Shown: in pieces, positions 23,136 through 32,940 of the stretch | Layout of the letters: every line of letters starts with the position of its first letter | How positions within the stretch are numbered: position 1 is the stretch's first letter | NCBI GenBank assembly: GCA_903855995.1 | Contig: CAIOAN010000002.1 | Coordinates: forward strand, 124,001 to 188,000 | Direction: 5' to 3' | DNA: 64,000 nt | DNA from: an uncultured Opitutia bacterium | Lineage (GTDB): Bacteria; Verrucomicrobiota; Verrucomicrobiia; Opitutales; UBA953 | Notes under the pieces: model-generated | Databases searched by the model: none | What the model was told of the DNA's origin: nothing | Seen by the model: the letters and a program-made list of their open reading frames with translations, nothing else | Made by a program: the position numbers and the translations under genes

Positions 23136-25025
23136 ATGCTGAATTGTCCCGAAGTGCTGCCCTTGTTCGCATTCTTCCTCGCCCAGACCCCCACCCGCCT
23201 GCCCGAGACGGTCGTGGTGGAAACTCGGCAGGCCGCCCCGCTGGCAGAGGCCTCGCCTTCGGTTTCGCGCCTAGATGCGGGTACTGCCAGCGAACAAGGT
23301 ATCTCCACCCTGACAGGTCTCCTCGGCTCGGCACCCGGAGTCTACGCCACCGAACAATCCGGCGAAGGCTCGGTCGGCTCTCTCCTCATTCGTGGCACCA
23401 ATTCGTCACAGACCGCGGTGCTACTCGATGGCCGCCGCCTGCCGCAGGGCTTCTCCAATAGCTACGAAATCGGGCGCTACCGGATCTTCGGATTATCGTC
23501 GGTCGAGATCATGCGCGGCCCGTCGTCGACCCTCTACGGCGCCAACGCTCTCGGCGGGGTCGTGGACCTGCGCCTACCCGACCCGTTGACCGACAAGAGC
23601 GGCGGCACCCTCAATCTGGAGGCCGGCGCCTACGGACGTACCTCGCTAGGTTTCAGTTATCTCACCAATAACGCGGATGGGAAATCTGCGGCCACGCAGG
23701 GCACCGCCTTCGCGCTGACCACGTCGCACGACGACGGCTGGCGCGTGAACGGCGCAAGGGAAGCCTCGACCGGGCTGCTCAAATCGGAATGGCGCCTATC
23801 CGCGAATCTCGTCTTCGACCTGATCGGCTCCGTCGATCGCGGCAACGCCGGTCTCCCCGGGCAAGCCACGAACAGCATCCCTGCGAGCGGCGACCCCAAC
23901 GACTGGCAGAAAGACCGCGGCTGGATGCTTTCGCCCGGCCTCCGTTACGACACCGACACCTTGAGCGCCGTCGCTTTCTGGTCACATGGCGGCTCGACCG
24001 TCACCAGCTACGTCGACGGCACCGACCCTTTCTACGGGCCTTATCTTTATTATCAGAAATTCAACCTCGACCGCGACGAGCTCACCGCGTTCGCCGACTG
24101 GAAGGTGCGGCGCAACCTCACCCTGGGACTCGGCCTGAGTTATGAGAACTCGCGCTACGACCAGCAGGCCCTTGCCGCTGGCTCCACCCATTGGGAGGAC
24201 ACCATGGAAAGTTTCGGCGTGTGGACGCGCGCGGATTGGCGGGCGACCGAGGCGGATCGTTTCCGCGCCGCGGTGCGTCGCGATTCCTTCAGTGATTTCG
24301 CCGGCAAGACCACCGGCGAGTTCTCCTATGCGCGCACCCTGAGCAAGGAGCTCACCCTGCACGCCAAGGCCGCCACCGCAGACCGCGCCCCGTCGGCCAA
24401 CGACCTCGCTTACGGCACGTCGGGCGGCCTGCCGCTACGCCCCGAAGCGAACACCGGCTACGAAGTCGGCTTGCGGCACGAGGACGCCGTCCCCAACGCA
24501 CTCAACTGGACGCTCGTTGCCTTCCAGAACAACCTCACCGACCTGATCGACTACAACCCCGTCGACTACAAGACCTTCAACATCGCCAAAGCCCGCACCC
24601 AGGGCATCGAACTGGGCGCGGAGGCCCGGCCCGCCAAAGGCTTGCGCGTGTTCGGGGCAGCCACCTACCTCGATAGCAAAGCCCTGACCGATTACGCCGG
24701 CGTCGTGACTGCCGGCCAGCCCTTGCTCCGCCGGCCGCACTTCGTCCTTTCGCTCGGCACGGAAATCACCCCAAACGAAAACTGGACCTTCGGCGCCGCC
24801 CTCAATGTGCAGCACGGGCGCGTCGACTATGACTGGAACAGTTATGCGCGGATTAACCTACCCGACGCGACGTTCTGCCGCCTGTGGGTGCGCTATGCCT
24901 GGAACGATCAGACCGAACTCTCCCTACGCATTGAAAACCTTTTCGGTGAAACCGCCCCACCCACCGCCCTTGGCTACGGAGCCCAGCCGCGGTCGGCGTA
25001 TGTGGGGCTGACGCGTAAATTCTGA
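23136..25025 (+). CDS. TonB-dependent outer-membrane receptor (BtuB-like)
   Basis: The 629-residue protein has a short N-terminal export segment and a TonB-box-like TRLPETVVVETR. The plug domain follows (TLTGLLGSAPGVYATEQSGEGSVGSLLIRGTNSSQTAVLLDGRRLP and RVEIMRGPSSTLYGANALGGVVDLR-like). The 22-strand barrel ends in the aromatic terminus YVGLTRKF that outer-membrane assembly needs. The size and plug resemble the BtuB/FepA class rather than the large SusC class, so cobalamin or a metal chelate is a plausible substrate. A good ribosome site (GAGGGGGAG) stands 6 bases before the ATG. No transporter genes adjoin it. Confidence 0.9.
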   Translation: MLNCPEVLPLFAFFLAQTPTRLPETVVVETRQAAPLAEASPSVSRLDAGTASEQGISTLTGLLGSAPGVYATEQSGEGSVGSLLIRGTNSSQTAVLLDGRRLPQGFSNSYEIGRYRIFGLSSVEIMRGPSSTLYGANALGGVVDLRLPDPLTDKSGGTLNLEAGAYGRTSLGFSYLTNNADGKSAATQGTAFALTTSHDDGWRVNGAREASTGLLKSEWRLSANLVFDLIGSVDRGNAGLPGQATNSIPASGDPNDWQKDRGWMLSPGLRYDTDTLSAVAFWSHGGSTVTSYVDGTDPFYGPYLYYQKFNLDRDELTAFADWKVRRNLTLGLGLSYENSRYDQQALAAGSTHWEDTMESFGVWTRADWRATEADRFRAAVRRDSFSDFAGKTTGEFSYARTLSKELTLHAKAATADRAPSANDLAYGTSGGLPLRPEANTGYEVGLRHEDAVPNALNWTLVAFQNNLTDLIDYNPVDYKTFNIAKARTQGIELGAEARPAKGLRVFGAATYLDSKALTDYAGVVTAGQPLLRRPHFVLSLGTEITPNENWTFGAALNVQHGRVDYDWNSYARINLPDATFCRLWVRYAWNDQTELSLRIENLFGETAPPTALGYGAQPRSAYVGLTRKF

Positions 25026-25267
25026 AGAATTTGCGAAGGGGCGCCTAGTTTGGTGAACGGCTGCGGCGCCGGCGCGAGGGGGGACTGCTGGCAGGCTGCG
25101 AAGCAAAGCCTTAACCCGAATCTGCAAGTTATTAACAGCCAGCCGCACGGACGTTGGGCGGCGATTCCTGAAATATCTTCGCCGCCGTTCACCAAGCCAG
25201 CCGACCCCCGCCCTTGGTTGCATGATTGCATCTCCGGCCGAGATGGGCAAAGTTCGGCTCCCTCCGC

Positions 25268-25720
25268 ATGAGCCGGTATTACTTCGCCTACGCTTCCAAT
25301 CTGGATTCCGCCCAGATGGAACGCCGTTGCCCTGGCTCCAGCTACCGCGGCAAGGCCTTTCTACCCAAGCACCGCATGGCTTTCACGCATCCCAGCACCA
25401 CGTGGGGTGGCGGCGCGGCGGATATTCTGGAAGACCAAGACACCCCAGGCGTCTGGGGAGCAATCTACGAGATGAGTGCCGACGACTGGAAGCGCATGGA
25501 TGAGGCGGAAGGCACGCCCTACAAGCGCATCCCACTCACCGTTCTCGAAGCCGGTTTGGAAGACTGCCCGCTCGATTGCCAGGCCTATAAAGTCGTCGAC
25601 CCGACCGGCCCGCACCTGCCTTCGAAGCTCTATCACGAGAAGATCGTCCGCGGCGCCCTGGCCCGCGGCCTGCCCGCCGGATGGATTGCCTGGCTGCGCG
25701 GCCTGTCGACCAAATCCTAA
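25268..25720 (+). CDS. Gamma-glutamylcyclotransferase-like protein
   Basis: The ATG at 25268 gives 150 residues opening MSRYYFAYASNLDSAQMERRCPGS, the YxSNL nucleotide/substrate loop of the GGCT/AIG2 family. The catalytic glutamate region follows (GVWGAIYEMSADDWKRMDEAEG), and the end is a typical HEKIVRGALARGLPAGWIAWLRGL. These enzymes release 5-oxoproline from gamma-glutamyl peptides. It is followed after one base by the glycosylase gene, so the two are co-transcribed, although the functions look unrelated. An in-frame TTG upstream would lengthen it without adding conserved sequence. Confidence 0.88.
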   Translation: MSRYYFAYASNLDSAQMERRCPGSSYRGKAFLPKHRMAFTHPSTTWGGGAADILEDQDTPGVWGAIYEMSADDWKRMDEAEGTPYKRIPLTVLEAGLEDCPLDCQAYKVVDPTGPHLPSKLYHEKIVRGALARGLPAGWIAWLRGLSTKS

Positions 25721-25721
25721 G

Positions 25722-26273
25722 GTGGCCAAGCCGAAGCCACGTTGCTTCTGGTGCGGAGAGGATCCGCTTTATGTGGCGTATCACGACGACGAATGGGGCG
25801 TGCCCGTGCACGATGATCGCCTGCTCTTCGAACAACTCATCCTCGAAGGCGCGCAAGCCGGCCTCTCGTGGATCACCGTGCTGAAGAAGCGTGAACATTA
25901 CCGTAAAGCCTTCGCGAACTTCGACGTCCGCAAGGTCGCACGCTTCGACGCCAAGAAGGTCGACACGCTCATGGATAATCCCGGCTTGATTCGTCATCGC
26001 GGCAAACTCGAATCCGTCGCCCTCAACGCGCGCGCCTTCGTTGCGATGCAGGACGAGTTCGGCAGCTTTTCGAAATGGCTCTGGGCGCACGTCGACGGCA
26101 AGCCGATCGTCCGACGCTCGCGCACCCATCAGCCGACTTCGCCCTTGGCCGAACAGATTTCCAAAGAACTTAAGCAGCGCGGCATGAAATTCGTCGGCCC
26201 GACCATCATCCAAGCCACCCTGCAGGCCGTGGGCGTGCTCGACGAACACCTCCCGGGGTGCTGGAAGGCGTAA
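25722..26273 (+). CDS. tag: DNA-3-methyladenine glycosylase I
   Basis: The GTG at 25722, one base after the upstream stop, gives 183 residues that line up with E. coli Tag from end to end: CFWCGEDPLYVAYHDDEWGVP, LEGAQAGLSWITVLKKREHYRKAF, NPGLIRHRGKLESVALNARAF and KFVGPTIIQATLQAVGVLDEHLPGC. The zinc ligands are present: the N-terminal cysteine, the histidine in YHDDEWG, and the C-terminal His and Cys in DEHLPGC. It removes 3-methyladenine from alkylated DNA in the cytoplasm. Coupling to the GGCT-like gene suggests a shared promoter. Confidence 0.95.
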   Translation: MAKPKPRCFWCGEDPLYVAYHDDEWGVPVHDDRLLFEQLILEGAQAGLSWITVLKKREHYRKAFANFDVRKVARFDAKKVDTLMDNPGLIRHRGKLESVALNARAFVAMQDEFGSFSKWLWAHVDGKPIVRRSRTHQPTSPLAEQISKELKQRGMKFVGPTIIQATLQAVGVLDEHLPGCWKA

Positions 26274-26324
26274 GCACAAAGAGGACCGGAGGCCCAGAGG
26301 CTCGGAGGGCCAGAAAATTGATTA

Positions 26325-26365
26325 ATCGCCCCTACCCTCGGCCGCCCTGCGGCGGCCTTTATCGT
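26325..26365. repeat. GGCCGCC hairpin fragment of the intergenic repeat family
   Basis: CGCCCCTACCC precedes a GGCCGCC-ctgc-GGCGGCC hairpin. It is an isolated piece of the same family seen at 18.8, 20.4, 22.4, 37.9 and 58.9 kb. Confidence 0.55.
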
Positions 26366-26489
26366 CCATCCGCCATCTTTCATCTTCGGGAGGAACTTCC
26401 CGCCCGCATATCACTCCAATACGGTGGACAGCGGGGGGCGGTTTAATCAATCCTGCCCCCTGCCCCCACCCAACCCCATTTCCAATCAC

Positions 26490-29048
26490 ATGAAATCCCT
26501 GACCCGCACCAGCCTGTTGCTCGCCCTCGTGGCCGGCACAGTCTTCGCCGCCGACGAGGCCAAGAAACCGCTCCCCAAGTGGGAAGCGATGGACTACGGC
26601 CGCTTCCTCTCCGCCTCGATTGACAACACCCAGGGCAAGAGCCCCTTCGAGCAGAAAGGCTGCGCGGCGAACAAGGCCGTGCTCGTGAATCTCGGCAATA
26701 AGGATGCGGGCTATGCTTTCGACACCGAAACCCTCCGTGGCGCGGGCGCCTGGATCGGCGGATGGATGCAGACCAAAGGTGTCGCCTTCGACGGCAAGCA
26801 CGGCCCAAACCCCGGACCCGCCGTCGGTGCCAAGGTCTACTTCGAAACCAATCCCGGACCCGGCTGGAGCTTCAACGGCACCTTCGCCGAGACGCGCGCC
26901 CTGCCGGTCGGCCCCAACGCCGCCACGATTCCGCTCGGCCCGCTGCCCCGCGAGCACGCCAAGTACCAGGGACTCTACCTCCATGGCGACCGCGTCGTCT
27001 TCGCTTACACCGTCGGCACCGCCGAAGTCCTTGAATCCGCCGAAATCGAAACCATCGGCACCAACATCGTGCTCAGCCGCTCCTTCACGGTCGTCAAAGG
27101 TGAACTCGATTCTTCCGTCAAACTCATGGACCTGCCGTATGGCGGCAAGGTCGACCTCGCCGACGGCGCCAACGCCATCGTGCGCATGGAACTCCCGATG
27201 CCCGCCACGCCAGCCGCCAAGAAAGTCGACCCCAAGGGCAAGCCCGTGAAAGTCGCCAAGGATGCGCCCGCCATCGTCAAGCCGGCCGACGAGCTCACCA
27301 CGGTAACCGTCAACGCCCTGCCTGCCGGTTCGATCTTGAACGCCAAGGGCAACGTGCTCTCGCTCAAACTTTCTAAAGTCACGGCCGGCACCTCTTTCAA
27401 GGTGTCGTTCGCCCACGGCAGCATCAACGCCGGCGACGTGCTCCGCAAAATCACCTCGAAGACCGCCGCGCCAGCTGACCTGCGCACCTTCACCACCGGC
27501 GGCCCCGCCCACTGGGCTCAGGACGTCGTGACCGAAGGCGTGCTCGGCGAAATCGACCAGACGAAGAAAATCGAGGACCTCCAAGCCAAGATCGCGAGCG
27601 AACAGGACGCCGCGCAGAAACAAACGATGAAGGACCAGCTCGGCGAACTCCTCGCCGCGCCTTACGTCGTCGACAATGTCTCCGTCCCCTCCGACAACCC
27701 GTACAACGCCTGGATTCGCGTCGGCGCTTTCGACTTCTTCAAAGACGGCCGCATCGCCTTCGCCACCTGGAGCGGCGACGTCTGGGTCGGTAAGTTCGCT
27801 GACGAAAAACTCAGCAAGATCACCTGGCACCGCTACGCCACTGGCATCTTCCACGGCCTCGGCCTGAAAATCGTCAACGACCAGATTTATGTCCTCGGCC
27901 GCGACCAGATCACCCTGCTCCACGATCTCAACAACGACGGCGAAGCGGACTTCTACGAAAACTTCAACAACGACGTCCAGGTCACCTCGAACTTCCACGA
28001 GTTCACCTTCGACCTGCAGACCGACTCGCAGGGCAACTTCTACTTCCTCAAGGGCGGACCCGTGAATCCGGGAGGCCGCGGCTGGGGCCCCCTCAGCAAC
28101 CACCACGGTTGCATCTTCAAGGTCTCCCCGGATGGCAAGAAGTTCGAAGTCTACGCCACGGGCATCCGTGCGCCCAACGGCATGTGCGTCGGGCCTAACA
28201 ATGAAATCTCCAACGGCGACAACCAGGGAACCTGGGTTCCGGTCGACTACATCCACTTCTCGAAGCCGGGTGAGTTCATCGAAGTCCCTGACCTCTCGCA
28301 CCTCAGCCCGCCGCCCACAAATTACAGCACGCACCTCTGCTGGGTACCGTACGACGTCGATAATTCCAACGGCACCCAGATCTGGGTGCCCGCGAACAAG
28401 GGCAAGTGGGGCCCCTTCGAAGGCCGCATGCTTTACCTCTCCTACGGCAAATCCTCGCTCTTCGCAGTGCTCCAAGAACGCGTCGGTGAAATCCCGCAGG
28501 GCGGCGTGGTCAAGTTCCCCCTCAAATTCACCACGGGCCTGATGCGAGCGCGCTTCAGCCCCATCGATGGTCAGCTGTATGTCGGTGGCCTCAAAGGCTG
28601 GCAGACCAATGGCGTGAAGGACGGCGCCATCCACCGCGTCCGCTACACCGGCAAATCCGTGACCATGCAGGAATCGCTCCACGTCTCCAAGCACGGCATC
28701 ACCATCGGCTTCACTGGCGCCCTCGACAAGAAGACCGCCAGCGACATCCAGAACTGGGCCGTCACGCAGTACAACTACCGCTGGACGAGTTCCTACGGCT
28801 CGGACGAATACAAGGTCAGCAAGCCGGAAGAAAAGGGCAACGACACCCTGCAGATCGAATCCGTCAAGCTCTCCGAAGACGGCAAGAGCGTCTTCCTGGA
28901 GATCCACGGACTCGTGCCCGTGATGCAGATGCGCATCAAGATGAACGTGAAGGCCGTCGATGGTTCTCGCGTGCCGGATGACATCGGCAGCACGATCAAC
29001 GTGGTGCCGGAGAAAGAAGGCCAGGACTACCGCAGCTTCGCCAAGTAA
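26490..29048 (+). CDS. Exported DUF6797 protein with sugar-dehydrogenase-like propeller
   Basis: The ATG at 26490 gives 852 residues with a Sec signal (MKSLTRTSLLLALVAGTVFA). The N-terminal DUF6797 region (about 30-230; MDYGRFLSASIDN, LRGAGAWIGGWMQTKG) precedes a beta-propeller part from about 395 (SVPSDNPYNAWIRVGAFDFFKDGRIAFATWSGDVWVG) that resembles PQQ-type glucose/sorbosone dehydrogenase folds. Unlike many relatives it has no CxxCH haem motif, so any electron transfer would need the cytochrome encoded next. A strong terminator separates the two genes. The family is typical of Verrucomicrobiota and Planctomycetota and is linked to periplasmic polysaccharide or sugar oxidation by context only. 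Confidence 0.85.
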   Translation: MKSLTRTSLLLALVAGTVFAADEAKKPLPKWEAMDYGRFLSASIDNTQGKSPFEQKGCAANKAVLVNLGNKDAGYAFDTETLRGAGAWIGGWMQTKGVAFDGKHGPNPGPAVGAKVYFETNPGPGWSFNGTFAETRALPVGPNAATIPLGPLPREHAKYQGLYLHGDRVVFAYTVGTAEVLESAEIETIGTNIVLSRSFTVVKGELDSSVKLMDLPYGGKVDLADGANAIVRMELPMPATPAAKKVDPKGKPVKVAKDAPAIVKPADELTTVTVNALPAGSILNAKGNVLSLKLSKVTAGTSFKVSFAHGSINAGDVLRKITSKTAAPADLRTFTTGGPAHWAQDVVTEGVLGEIDQTKKIEDLQAKIASEQDAAQKQTMKDQLGELLAAPYVVDNVSVPSDNPYNAWIRVGAFDFFKDGRIAFATWSGDVWVGKFADEKLSKITWHRYATGIFHGLGLKIVNDQIYVLGRDQITLLHDLNNDGEADFYENFNNDVQVTSNFHEFTFDLQTDSQGNFYFLKGGPVNPGGRGWGPLSNHHGCIFKVSPDGKKFEVYATGIRAPNGMCVGPNNEISNGDNQGTWVPVDYIHFSKPGEFIEVPDLSHLSPPPTNYSTHLCWVPYDVDNSNGTQIWVPANKGKWGPFEGRMLYLSYGKSSLFAVLQERVGEIPQGGVVKFPLKFTTGLMRARFSPIDGQLYVGGLKGWQTNGVKDGAIHRVRYTGKSVTMQESLHVSKHGITIGFTGALDKKTASDIQNWAVTQYNYRWTSSYGSDEYKVSKPEEKGNDTLQIESVKLSEDGKSVFLEIHGLVPVMQMRIKMNVKAVDGSRVPDDIGSTINVVPEKEGQDYRSFAK

Positions 29049-29070
29049 GTAAGGCGAAAGCCTCAGGATA

Positions 29071-29100
29071 AAAGGCCCGGTTCACGCCGGGCCTTTTTGT
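29071..29100 (+). terminator. Intrinsic terminator after the DUF6797 gene
   Basis: AAAGGCCCGG (29071-29080) pairs with CCGGGCCTTT (29087-29096), with a 6-base loop and then TT. It is nearly symmetric and could work in both directions. Confidence 0.85.
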
Positions 29101-29153
29101 TGGGGGCTTGCCTGACACGCGGATTATCGCCCCAATGCAGGCAGCCCGCTGCC

Positions 29154-31148
29154 ATGTCGCTCCGCCTCTTCAGCCTTTTCGCCACGCTCCTCGCCCACAC
29201 CCTCTGCGCACAGGATACGCCAGGACTCGCGGTCTCATTCTCCGCTGCCGGCAAGACCGACAGCCGCGTCGATCGCCTCCTCTCGCTCTACGTCCCCGGC
29301 GGCCAGGCGCCGACCCCGTTCCTCGCCGCCGGTGCTTTCACCGCCAAATGGGAAGGCGACATCCAGTCACCACTGCGGGGGATCTTCAAACTCGGCGTCG
29401 AGACTTCCGGTAAATTTAAACTGAGCCTCAACGGCCAACCGCTCCTCGACGGCGTCGGACTTAAAACCGTCCAGCTCAACAAAGGCGCTAATCACCTCGT
29501 CGCGGAAATCACCAGCGCGGAAAAAGGCGACACGTTCGTGCGACTTAACTGGGCCTCGAAAGATTTCCCGCTCGAGCCCGTCCCGCCGACGATTCTCACG
29601 CACGCGGTCAAACCAGAGCTCACCGCCGCATCGCAGTTACGCGAAGGTCGCCTGCTCTTCGCACAACTGAACTGCGCCGCCTGCCACGCCGACGCCGCGC
29701 TGCTGCCCGCCAAAGGCATCGGCATGCCCGAGTTTGGCCAGAACGCCCCGTTGCTGGCGGACTTAGGCGCGAAATACAAACCGGCCTTCCTCGCTGACTG
29801 GATCGCCGACCCGCACGCGATCCGTCCGCACACGCTGATGCCGAAGCTTTTCGCCGGAGCTGACACCGCTCAGAAAGCCGCCGACCTCGCCGCGATGCTC
29901 ACGCAGGGCGCGGCACCTGCGACCGAGAAACCGCTCGATCCGAAACTCGCGTCCGCCGGCGGCGGCCTCTTCGCCAACCTCGGTTGCATCGCCTGCCACC
30001 AACGACCTGACGCCACGGGGGCTGATGCCCATGACCGTATCCCGCTGGGGCATGTCCGCGACAAGTGGCAGGCCGCAGCATTGATCGAATTCCTCAAAGA
30101 CCCCGCCAAGAATTACCCCGCGACGCGCATGCCGCATTTCCGCCTGAGCGACGAGGAATCCGCACAGATCGCCACTTATCTTTTGATCAACGGCATGCAG
30201 ATTAAGCGCCAGGCCATCGCCGGTGATGCCGCCCGCGGGGCCACCCTACTCGTCAGCGCTGGTTGTCTCAATTGCCATGCCGGCATGCCGGCCACGACCC
30301 AGCCTGCCTTGGCCAAGATCATCAAGGCGGGCGAAAAAGGCTGCCTCGGCGCCGATGACAAGACGCGCGCAGCCGCGCCTGACTTCGCCCTGTCCGCCCC
30401 GCAGCGCGCTTCGCTCAAAGCCTTCCTCACCACCGACCTCGCTTCGCTCAAGCAGGACACCGCGGCTGAATTCGCTGAACGCCAGATCAAGAACCTCAAC
30501 TGCATCGCCTGCCACGCGCGCGACGGCAACGTCAGCACATGGACCAAGGTCGACGGCGAAGCCAAGAAGCTGCGCGACGCCCTGCCCGCGAAGGAACATG
30601 TCGAAGGCGAAGCTGTGCCCGACGCGCCGATTCCTCCGCTCACCTGGCTCGGGGAAAAACTCCAGCACGAGTGGATGAGCAAATTCATCGCCGGGAAGAT
30701 TGAGTATAAACCGCGCACCTGGCTCATCGGCCGCATGCCCGGCTTCCCGGCGCACCTCGCCAGCGGCATCGCTCTCGGCCTCAACCATCAGCACGGCCTG
30801 CCCCAGAAGGAAGCCGATGAACCCGCACCCAACGCTGAGAAGATCGCTCTCGGCGAAAAACTCCTCGGCGCGGACGGTGGCTTCAACTGCATCACCTGCC
30901 ACGCCGTGGGCGAACAAGCCGCCACCGCCGTCTTCGAAGCACCAGCCATCAATTTCGTCCAGACGGTGGAACGCGTCCGCAAGGGCTACTTCCAACGCTG
31001 GGTCATGGCGCCCATCCGGATCGACCCTGATACCAAGATGCCGAAATACGCCGACCCCGAAGGCCTAACCCAACTGACCGACCCGTTTGACGGCAAAGGG
31101 GCCCAGCAGTTCGAGGCTATCCGGGAATATCTCCGGACGGTTAAATAG
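29154..31148 (+). CDS. Exported five-haem c-type cytochrome with PA14-like N-terminal domain
   Basis: The ATG at 29154 gives 664 residues with a Sec signal (MSLRLFSLFATLLAHTLCAQ). Residues about 22-150 look like a PA14 or similar sugar-binding beta domain (FTAKWEGDIQSPLRGIFKLGVETSGKFKLSLNGQPLLDG). Five haem sites follow in order: CAACH, CIACH, CLNCH, CIACH and CITCH. This fits planctomycete/verrucomicrobial cytochrome proteins that pass electrons from periplasmic dehydrogenases to the respiratory chain. The preceding DUF6797 protein, which lacks haem, is the likely functional neighbour. A GC/AT-mixed repeat lies immediately downstream. Confidence 0.85.
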   Translation: MSLRLFSLFATLLAHTLCAQDTPGLAVSFSAAGKTDSRVDRLLSLYVPGGQAPTPFLAAGAFTAKWEGDIQSPLRGIFKLGVETSGKFKLSLNGQPLLDGVGLKTVQLNKGANHLVAEITSAEKGDTFVRLNWASKDFPLEPVPPTILTHAVKPELTAASQLREGRLLFAQLNCAACHADAALLPAKGIGMPEFGQNAPLLADLGAKYKPAFLADWIADPHAIRPHTLMPKLFAGADTAQKAADLAAMLTQGAAPATEKPLDPKLASAGGGLFANLGCIACHQRPDATGADAHDRIPLGHVRDKWQAAALIEFLKDPAKNYPATRMPHFRLSDEESAQIATYLLINGMQIKRQAIAGDAARGATLLVSAGCLNCHAGMPATTQPALAKIIKAGEKGCLGADDKTRAAAPDFALSAPQRASLKAFLTTDLASLKQDTAAEFAERQIKNLNCIACHARDGNVSTWTKVDGEAKKLRDALPAKEHVEGEAVPDAPIPPLTWLGEKLQHEWMSKFIAGKIEYKPRTWLIGRMPGFPAHLASGIALGLNHQHGLPQKEADEPAPNAEKIALGEKLLGADGGFNCITCHAVGEQAATAVFEAPAINFVQTVERVRKGYFQRWVMAPIRIDPDTKMPKYADPEGLTQLTDPFDGKGAQQFEAIREYLRTVK

Positions 31149-31154
31149 GACCTG

Positions 31155-31275
31155 ATTAGGATTAGGGGCGGGGGTAGGGATAGGGGTGGGTAATATTTAA
31201 TTACGCCTAAGTAATTAATGAATAAGTTCTTAGGAAAATAATCCTGCCCCTACCCCTGCCCCGACCCCTTCTTCT
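31155..31275. repeat. Inverted G-rich/C-rich intergenic element
   Basis: A G-rich arm (GGGGCGGGGGTAGGGATAGG, about 31163-31182) is answered by a C-rich arm (CTGCCCCTACCCCTGCCCCG, about 31244-31263) across an AT-rich centre containing TAATATTTAATTACGCC and TTAGGAAAATAA. The ends resemble the GGTAGGG/CCCTACC ends of the hairpin repeats. The remaining sequence to 31373 shows no gene. Confidence 0.55.
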
Positions 31276-31373
31276 CGGATACTTTTTACCGTTATTCGGT
31301 TAGGTCGCGCCTAGGAACAATCTCGACTAAGGCGGTATCTTATTATGCTCCGTCTCTACCCCCAGTCCTATCT

Positions 31374-32927
31374 ATGTCCCAACTACATCGTCGTACGTTC
31401 ATCAAGAACTCTGCCTTGGCTGCCGCCGTGGCGGGCCTCAGCGCCCAGACCTACGCCCAGTCCGCTGGCGCCAACGGTGACCTCCGCGTCGCCGTTGTCG
31501 GCTTCCGCAGCCGTGGTCAGGAGCACATCAAGGAGCTCCAGAAGATCAAAGGCGTCCGCATCGTCGCGCTATGCGATCCAGACTCGAAGGTCCTCGCCAA
31601 GAGCATGAAGGCCATTCCTGGCGCCAAGGGATATGCCGACATCCGCAAGATGCTCGAAGACAAGGATATCGACGCCGTCTCCATCGCCTCCCCGAACCAC
31701 CAGCACTCCATCCAGGGTATCTGGTCCCTCCAGGCCGGCAAGCACCTCTACGTCGAGAAGCCCCTCTCGCATAATATCTTCGAAGGCCAGCAGCTCGTCG
31801 CCGCCTCGCAGCACTTCTCCAAGCAGATCGTCCAGGCTGGCACGCAGAGCCGCTCGGGCGCTGGTATCCGCGCCGCCATTAAGGACGTCCACGCCGGCAA
31901 GTACGGCAAGGTGAAGCTCGCCCGCGCCATCTGCTACAAGCGCCGCAAGTCCATCGGCGCCGCCAAGAAGAGCGAAATCCCTTCCGAAATCGATTACGAC
32001 CTCTGGAACGGCCCGGCCGACATCCAAGAATCCGTCCGCGGCCATGAGTCCGACAAGGTCAACGAGGCAGCGAACAATGGCCCGGTGCACTATGATTGGC
32101 ACTGGTTCTGGAACTACGGCGGCGGCGACCTTTGCAACCAGGCGATCCACGAGATCGACATCGCCCGCTGGTTCCTCGGGACCCATGAAGTCGCCCCTGA
32201 GGTCGTCTCCGTCGGCGGTCGCTTCGGCTACGTCGATTGCGCCGAGACCCCGAACACCTTCGTCTCCATCCACAACTACGCCGCCGCCCCGCTCATCACC
32301 GAAGTCTACGGCCTCACCGCCGACGGCAAGATGAACGGCCCGTCGAACAAGTTCGGCCAGTTCAAGGAGAGCAACTCCGGCGAGAAGTCCGCCAAGTCCC
32401 CTGAGATCGGCATCATCGTCGAGTGCGAGAACGCCACCATCGTCGTGCCTGACTACAACTCCGCCCAGGTCTATGACAAGGACGGTAAGTTCGTGAAGTC
32501 CTACGGTAAGACCGTCGACGCCGTCGACCTCACCGGCGGAGCCTCCGGCCACCACGCCAACTGGGTCGAATGTATTCGCAAGGGTTCCGCTGCGAACATC
32601 CACGCCCCGGTGCGCGAATGTTTCCTCTCCACCGCCCTCGTCCACTCCGCCAACATCTCCTACCGCGTCGGCGCGAAGAAGAGCGCCGGCGAGATCAAGG
32701 AAGCCATCAAGGCAAGTTCCGGTCTCTCCGAGGCCTTCGGTCGCATGGCCGAGCACCTCGGCCGTAACGGCGTCAACCTCGACGAAGCCAAGGCCACCCT
32801 TGGCGCTCCGCTTACCGTGGACACCAAGACCGAGCTCTTCACCGGCGCCAACGCCGAGGTCGCCAACCGCGACCTCGTGGCCAAGCGCACCGGCCGCAAG
32901 GGCTTCGAGATCCCAACCACGTTCTAA
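31374..32927 (+). CDS. Tat-exported Gfo/Idh/MocA-family oxidoreductase
   Basis: The 517-residue protein starts with a twin-arginine signal (MSQLHRRTFIKNSALAAAVAGLSAQTYAQ). The Rossmann fold follows (DLRVAVVGFRSRGQEHIKELQKIKGVRIVALCDPD), with the EKP catalytic motif in HLYVEKPLSHN and a C-terminal domain containing NWVECIRKGSAANIHAPVRE. Such proteins bind NAD(P) and oxidise or epimerise sugars or polyols. The Tat signal means it is exported folded, with cofactor bound. Gfo/Idh/MocA and DUF1080 proteins are often encoded together, as here. A terminator separates it from the DUF1080 gene. Confidence 0.9.
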   Translation: MSQLHRRTFIKNSALAAAVAGLSAQTYAQSAGANGDLRVAVVGFRSRGQEHIKELQKIKGVRIVALCDPDSKVLAKSMKAIPGAKGYADIRKMLEDKDIDAVSIASPNHQHSIQGIWSLQAGKHLYVEKPLSHNIFEGQQLVAASQHFSKQIVQAGTQSRSGAGIRAAIKDVHAGKYGKVKLARAICYKRRKSIGAAKKSEIPSEIDYDLWNGPADIQESVRGHESDKVNEAANNGPVHYDWHWFWNYGGGDLCNQAIHEIDIARWFLGTHEVAPEVVSVGGRFGYVDCAETPNTFVSIHNYAAAPLITEVYGLTADGKMNGPSNKFGQFKESNSGEKSAKSPEIGIIVECENATIVVPDYNSAQVYDKDGKFVKSYGKTVDAVDLTGGASGHHANWVECIRKGSAANIHAPVRECFLSTALVHSANISYRVGAKKSAGEIKEAIKASSGLSEAFGRMAEHLGRNGVNLDEAKATLGAPLTVDTKTELFTGANAEVANRDLVAKRTGRKGFEIPTTF

Positions 32928-32940
32928 GCTCCTCCGATTA

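Noticed and set aside
26322-28907. 861-codon open frame on the minus strand opposite the DUF6797 gene
   Set aside because: It is the mirror of a GC-rich coding frame, repetitive in Gly/Val/Asp/Glu, with no domain; the plus-strand gene has a signal peptide and clear family motifs.
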